A stretch of 64,000 nt of DNA from Carnegiea gigantea (Eukaryota; Streptophyta; Magnoliopsida; Caryophyllales; Cactaceae), in the NCBI GenBank assembly GCA_029747015.1, contig JAKOGI010002762.1, forward strand, positions 23,979 through 87,978, given 5' to 3'. Under the pieces are notes generated by a model. It was given only the letters and a program-made list of their open reading frames with translations. It made no database searches and had not been told where the DNA came from. The position numbers were made by a program, and so were the translations under genes. This document shows positions 59,060 to 64,000 of the stretch, piece after piece. Position 1 is the first letter of the stretch, and each line of letters starts with the position of its first letter.

Positions 59060-59399
59060 CACCCAAAATCTTTAGAAGATTTCTCGGTTTGCAACGGGTG
59101 TGAGCATTAAAAGCTTGTGCCTTGGGAAGGAAAGAAAACACATCGAGCAACCAAGGGGCGTACCTGTTCTCTTCGTTATGCCTGTTCTTTGCCGTCTGAT
59201 CTTGATTGGACTTAATGGTATTAAGGCGGCTCCAGTACATCCCCTTATGCTGCACTAAGTGGATAAGTAGAGACAAAATGCACGCAATTCGAGTGTATGC
59301 AATCACATCCGTTGTTAATAAGATTTGCAAACAGGGGGAGAGAACAGGGTGTAAAGGTTGATCTTACCAAACCCAGTTCATGTTCTGGAAACAGGTATC

Positions 59400-61190
59400 T
59401 CAGGGTGTTCTCACCAACCCTAGTTCCAGTCTATTTCTCTCAAATTGATCTCTAGCTAGTGCCGTAGTGAATATATCAGCAATTTGATTTTCCGTTGTGC
59501 AAAAATTCATAGAGATTAAACCCTTTTCAACATTATCTCTCAAGAAATGATGTCGAATGTCAATATGCTTTGTTCTTTTATGTTGACATGGATTTTTAGC
59601 AATGTTAATTGCACTTGTGTTATCACAAAAAATAGGAATGCATCCAGTGTCAACACAAAAGTCCTTAAGCTGTTGCCTTATCCACAACAGTTGAGCACAA
59701 CATGAAGCTGCTGCAACATATTCAGCTTCTGCTGTGGACATGGCAATAGAATGTTGCTTCTTGGTAGCCCAAGATACCAAACAAGGTCCAAGAAAGTGAG
59801 CCATACCTGAGGTACTCTTTCTATCAACTAGGAATCCAGCATAGTCAGCATCAGCATATCCAACAAGATCAAAATTGCAACCTCTAGGATACCATAAGGC
59901 TAAATTGGGTGTATGTTTCAAATATCTTAGCATCCGTTTCACAGCCTTAAGATGAGTTTCCTTAGGATTAGACTGAAAACGGGCACATAAACCAACACTA
60001 AAAACAATATCTGGTCTACTAGCGGTTAGGTATAGGAGTGACCCAATCATGCCCCTATAGAGTTTCTCCTCAACTGAGGGACTCCCATCATCCATAACCA
60101 ACCTGGTTGAAGGAGAAATAGGAGTGTCTACGGGTTTGGCCAACTCCATCCCAAAACGCTTAAGTAGCTCCTTGATATACTTTTGTTGATGGATCATGGT
60201 GCCGTTTGGAGTTTGCTTGATTTGTAAGCCTAAGAAAAAGTTAAGCTCACCCATCATGCTCATCTCAAACTCACTCCTCATCATATTTGAAAATTCATTG
60301 CATAAATCATGATGAGTTGCACCAAATATAATGTCATCAACATATATTTGGACAATCAATAAATGTTCCCCCTTAGATTTTAGAAATAAGGTATTGTCTA
60401 CCTTGCCTCTTCTAAAATCATTTTCAATTAAAAAACTTGACAACCGTTCGTACCAAGCTCTAGGAGCTTGTTTTAGGCCATAAAGAGCTTTGTCAAGTTT
60501 GAAAACATGGTTAAGAAATTCACTGTTTTCAAAACCAGGGGGTTGTTTGACATACACCTCTTCTTTAAGGTATCCATTGAGGAATGCACTTTTCACGTCC
60601 ATTTGATATAGCTTGATTTCCATATGAGCTGCAAAGGCTATTAAGATTCGAATAGCCTCAATTCTAGCAACTGGTGCAAAGGTTTCTTCATAATCGATCC
60701 CTTCTTCTTGATTATACCCTTGAACAACCAGCCGTGCCTTGTTCCTAGTGACTGTTCCTGACTCATCCAGTTTGTTTCGGAACACCCACTTGGTTCCAAT
60801 GATTGTTCTCTCTGCAGGTTTAGGTACAAGGTGCCATACTTTGTTTCTTTCAAATTGATGGAGCTCTTCTTGCATTGCCGTGACCCAATCTGAATCTGCA
60901 AGAGCTTCATTCACACTCTTTGGCTCAATATTAGAGAGAAAAGCATAGAAAGCACAGAAATTCTTAAGCTTAGACCTAGTTTGCACTCCACTGTTAATAT
61001 CAGACAGAATTTGATCAAGGGGGTGCGAACTATGGTACTTCCATGGTCGTGGAGTAAGAGGATCCACAGACCCATGCTCTACTCTAGTCGTAATATCAAG
61101 CTTACGATCATCTCCTGAGCCTGTTTCTGCACCTGTTTGTAAGCCTGTTCCTGAAGAACATGGTCCCGAACAGGGTTCAACGGTGTTTCC
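59400..61190 (-). CDS. Copia pol: reverse transcriptase and RNase H
   Basis: The open frame from the first ATG (61067) spans 555 codons and is open upstream to about 61190. RT motifs in order: [66 protein letters not shown] and the catalytic [10 protein letters not shown]. Then RPDIVFSVG and the RNase H part: [33 protein letters not shown] and KHIDIRHHF. All key acidic residues are present and no stop interrupts it. It copies the element RNA into DNA. It is in another frame from integrase because of a single-base difference in a C run near 61189-61192. Confidence 0.9.
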   Translation of the reverse strand, partial: GNTVEPCSGPCSSGTGLQTGAETGSGDDRKLDITTRVEHGSVDPLTPRPWKYHSSHPLDQILSDINSGVQTRSKLKNFCAFYAFLSNIEPKSVNEALADSDWVTAMQEELHQFERNKVWHLVPKPAERTIIGTKWVFRNKLDESGTVTRNKARLVVQGYNQEEGIDYEETFAPVARIEAIRILIAFAAHMEIKLYQMDVKSAFLNGYLKEEVYVKQPPGFENSEFLNHVFKLDKALYGLKQAPRAWYERLSSFLIENDFRRGKVDNTLFLKSKGEHLLIVQIYVDDIIFGATHHDLCNEFSNMMRSEFEMSMMGELNFFLGLQIKQTPNGTMIHQQKYIKELLKRFGMELAKPVDTPISPSTRLVMDDGSPSVEEKLYRGMIGSLLYLTASRPDIVFSVGLCARFQSNPKETHLKAVKRMLRYLKHTPNLALWYPRGCNFDLVGYADADYAGFLVDRKSTSGMAHFLGPCLVSWATKKQHSIAMSTAEAEYVAAASCCAQLLWIRQQLKDFCVDTGCIPIFCDNTSAINIAKNPCQHKRTKHIDIRHHFLRDNVEKGLISMNFCTTENQIADIFTTALARDQFERNRLELGLVRTP

Positions 61191-62454
61191 CCTGTTTGGT
61201 GTTCACCTTGCCTGCTGTTCTGAGGAACACCTTCAGGAGTTGTTTTCTCCATGGTGTTCTTACCTCGTTTATCTTGGAGCAACACTTCTTTTCGAACAAG
61301 ACCTAATTCAAGTTCATCTTCCTGTGCATCATTCTCACTCAACAAGTTAGATTCATTAAAAAGCACATGCACACTTTCCTCAACACACAAGGTCCTTTTG
61401 TTAAAGACTTTGTATGCCTTGCTGTGAAAAGAATAGCCAAGAAATATTGCCTCATCACTCCTAGGGTCAAACTTTCCTAAGGCATCCTTCCCATTATTAT
61501 GCACAAAACACCTACAACCAAATGTTCTTAGGTGCGTAATATTGGGTTTTCTGCCCTTGAAAAGTTCATAAGGAGTTTTGTTCAAAATGGGTCTGATCAT
61601 GCATCTATTTATAATGTAACATGAGGTGTTCAATGCTTCTGCCCAGAAATACCTAGGAAGACCACTAGCAATAAGCATTGTTCTGGTCATGTCTTCCAGG
61701 GTGCGATTTTTGCGCTCAACCACCCCATTTTGTTGGGGTGTTCTTGGAGCTGAGAAGTTATGATCAACACCATGTTCATTACAATAGTTGATAAAACTTA
61801 CATTTTCAAACTCAGTTCCATGATCAGATCTCAAGCTAATTAAGGAGTGTCCTACTCTCTTTTTAACCTTTTTGAGAAAGGCAATAAAATTCTCAAAGGT
61901 TTCATCTTTGGATGCCAAAAACAAGGTCCAAGTAAATCGAGAGTAATCATCCACTACAACAAGCACATACTTTTTCCCACCTCTACTAGTTATCCTCATG
62001 GGACCACACAAATTAATGTGTAATAATTCTAGAGGTCGGGTAGTACTTACACATTTTTTCGATTTAAAAGAAGATCTGACTTGTTTGCCTTTTGCACAAG
62101 CTCCACATACCTTGTCATCATTAAATTTGATGGAAGGAAGTCCAATAACCAGGTCTTTTGAAACAAGTTTGTTTAAAAGAGTAAGGCTTGCATGACCTAG
62201 TCTCTTGTGCCAGAGCATTATGTCATCATTCACAGCACTCAACCAAGTCAGGTTGTTTTGGGGAAGAGTGGAAATACATACTTTGTAAACATTTTTGTGT
62301 CGCTTCCCCCTTAATACGACATCTCCTGTGTTGACATTGACAACCAAGCAATGTGTTCGAGAGAACACCACTAGGTTGTTCTTGTCACACAGTTGGGACA
62401 CACTTAGTAAATTATGCTTTAAACCATCAACTAAGTGCACATTATCAATTGAGT
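61079..62454 (-). pseudogene. Copia integrase (frame-shifted, first catalytic Asp changed)
   Basis: Numbered from the ATG at 62440: pre-integrase HHCC zinc region LWHKRLGHAS (77-84) ... CGACAKGKQ (112-120); integrase core starting PLELLHINLCGPM, where the family has H-I-D. The residue at 143 is Asn (codon 62014-62012), and this position is the first Asp of the D,D-E triad. The second Asp (RSDHGTEF, 206) and the Glu (VVERKNRTL, 242) are retained. SAPRTPQQNG and the C-terminal FGCRCFVHN, GKFDPRSDEAIFLGY segments are normal. Frame breaks occur at both ends (near 62455 and 61190). It should be inactive for strand transfer. Confidence 0.85.
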
Positions 62455-62715
62455 GGAGAGAGTTTTACCAATGCTACCTACACCGACAATTATCCCAGAC
62501 TTGCCGTTGCCAAAAGCCACGCTCCCACCGGTTGAAGCTGTAAGTGACAGAAAGTTTGATTTTTCTCCAGTAATATGCCGCGAACACCCACTATCAACAT
62601 ACCACAGCTGCCTGTTTTCAAGGTTGTTTTCTGATCTGTTTGACAGGGTGTTTTTTACCCTGTTTGCTGGGTTGTTTGTGGGGTTGTTCTCTCTCACTTC
62701 AGCCTGCAAAACAAA
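62431..62715 (-). pseudogene. Copia protease segment
   Basis: The frame carries LWYVDSGCSRHITGEKSNF, with the aspartic-protease D-S-G intact, then VAFGNGKSGIIVGVG. It is in the same frame as gag but separated from it by a single TGA (62718-62716). It ends prematurely at 62431 because of a single-base difference in a short G/C run at about 62455. It would process the gag-pol precursor. Confidence 0.8.
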
Positions 62716-64000
62716 TCACAGGTTAGTTTTGGGAACCCAGATCCACTTGGGTCCCATTCTTTTAGATAAGTAAAGCTCATCTTTTCTAATCCAGATTTGT
62801 TTCACATATCTTTCATTTTTTTCAATGACATACCTTCTCAGAGGACATGAATATCGATAGTGACCAGTTTTACCACAATGAAAGCAAATAATGTTTTTAG
62901 GTAATCCCACATACTTTCTATGAATTGGGTAAACTGTTCGTTTAGGCTTATATCCAAGTCCTTTTTTGTTTCGACTGTGGTGAGTGTTTAACCAATCAAG
63001 GGCTTGTGAGGACTTGTTCCAGCGCTTGGTTGTGATAAGCTCAGTTTCCAGTTTTTCTATATTAGCATGCAAACCCTTGTTCTCCCTGAGCAAGGACTCA
63101 ACCATTCCTTCCACCTCAAGGAGTTTTTCCTCCATTCGAGAATAATCTCCTTCTTTTATAAAGAGGTTTTCTTTGAGCGTATTAATATTTTCATGTAAGC
63201 CCAGTTTTTCATTTTTAAGGATCTCATTTCCTAGTTCTAGGTCTCGGACATCTCGTTTCAATTCAGCACAAGTATCCATCAAGGTATACAAAAGTTCTTC
63301 GAGAGTTGCTTTATTGAGACCACATACCTTGTTCTTAAGATCAGTAAGACTGTTTGTTGATTCATCATTTGAATCCGTGTCACTTTGTGCCATGAGAGCT
63401 ACAGCACCTTCATCAGTTTCAGACTCACCTTCATCCTCAGAGGAATCTCCCCGGGCAGCAAGCATAGCCTTCGAGAATCGTCTCCCAGAACGGCTTGCAG
63501 CTTGTTTTCTACCTTGTTTCCTGGGTTGTTCTTGCTCTTGCTCTTCTCGAAGTAGTGGACAGTTCTTCACAATGTGATCTGGTTTGCCACACTTGAAACA
63601 CCCTGTGAACTGTTCTCGGGGGTGTTTCTGGACTTACTGAAGTCTTTTCTTTTGCTGTTTTCTTTGACCTTTTTGAAGAATTTCTTGAACTTTCTTGTCA
63701 TTAAGGCCATCTCTTCATCCTCATGGTCAGAGTCATCATCCTCTTGTGCTTTCAAGGCAAGCCCACGATCCTTCTTCTGCTCCTCTTTTTGTTGTGAGTT
63801 CTTTCTGAGTTCATAGGTTTGAAGATGGCCAATCAACTCGTCGAGGGTGATCTTGTTCATGTCTTTAGCTTCTTGGATGGCTGTCACCTTCACTTCCCAA
63901 GACCGAGGCAAAATCCTTAGAATCTTCCTCACCAGCTCTTCTGTGGTGAAGGATTTTCCTAGGGATTTTAGCTCGTTTGTTATGTGGGTGAAGCGTGTGT
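62716..64000 (-). pseudogene. Copia gag, 3' part, one frameshift, open to window edge
   Basis: From the edge the frame reads THITNELKSLGKSFTTEELV then RKILRILPRSWEVKVTAI, the UBN2-type gag core, and runs to an acidic/basic linker ending at 63567. A single-base difference in the five-G run at 63618-63622 moves the continuation into another frame. That frame begins at the first zinc knuckle (CFKCGKPDHIVKNC), has a coiled-coil middle (LKRDVRDLELGNEIL; LLEVEGMVESLLREN) and a second knuckle (CFHCGKTGHYRYSC), and ends WVPKTNL at 62716. Two knuckles and the long coil fit SIRE-type gag. The N-terminus lies outside the window. Confidence 0.85.

Larger units (their letters stand above)
55286..64000 (-). 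mobile_element. SIRE/Maximus-like Ty1/copia retrotransposon, cut by the window edge
   Basis: On the minus strand, gag runs from beyond the edge to 62716, followed by protease, integrase, RT and RNase H (the copia order), an extra ORF, a polypurine tract and the 3' LTR at the left. The two gag zinc knuckles, the long 3' ORF and LTR text such as GAGGGGGGGTGAATTG match the SIRE/Maximus type. The 5' LTR and primer site are outside the window. Long open frames suggest a young copy, though three single-base shifts and an integrase substitution are present. Confidence 0.85.

Overview
The window reads as nuclear DNA of a flowering plant, most likely a eudicot. It is AT-rich, its genes are intron-split with GT-AG boundaries, and a recognisable small angiosperm-type gene is present. 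Most of the sequence is transposable-element DNA: Ty1/copia and probable Ty3/gypsy LTR elements, hAT, CACTA, an RTE-type LINE and MITEs. I see no rRNA or tRNA gene and no CRISPR. Exon models were derived by hand from splice signals and reading-frame phase, not from transcripts.

Layout. 1-1500: decayed acidic ORF followed by a promoter/leader that looks like an old endogenous pararetrovirus or retroelement remnant. 1888-2357: hAT-type MITE. 3340-4681: traces of an RPA1-like OB-fold gene. 7571-8375 (-): intact three-exon gene for a basic 102-residue protein. 10965-12560 (-): RTE-type LINE relic. 13558-16038: five tandem ~514 bp units, each a promoter plus first exon of a gene family whose other copies lie at 16.9 kb (-), 17.3-17.9 kb (+) and 25.1-26.6 kb (+). 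The 17.4-23.7 kb and 26.0-28.8 kb blocks are a segmental duplication; the first copy carries a 3.75 kb hAT element (19564-23318) with a near-complete transposase gene.

29499-39743 (-): a three-exon papain-like (C1A) gene whose second intron holds an 8.28 kb copia-type element (30065-38341, TSD TAATC). One LTR of that element is split by a 3.1 kb CACTA transposon (34296-37421, TSD ATT). All exon phases agree, so the gene can still be read across 9.3 kb of intron, but the catalytic cysteine appears to be missing. 44542-47129 (-): defective copia element abutting the last exon of a multi-exon gene (47323-48253, -) that shares a motif with the 25 kb family. 49137-50127: solo LTR of the 30 kb element family (TSD AATAG). 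50269-54916: 4.65 kb probable solo LTR (TSD GTAGC) with two internal minisatellites. 55286 to the end: large SIRE/Maximus-like copia element on the minus strand (3' LTR, extra ORF, RT/RNase H, integrase, protease, gag), cut by the window edge and carrying three single-base frameshifts and a catalytic-residue substitution in integrase.

How the parts relate: the host genes are few and small, and most have been reshaped by mobile DNA, through insertion into an intron, truncation at a last exon, insertion into a duplicated 3' flank, or tandem amplification of a first exon.
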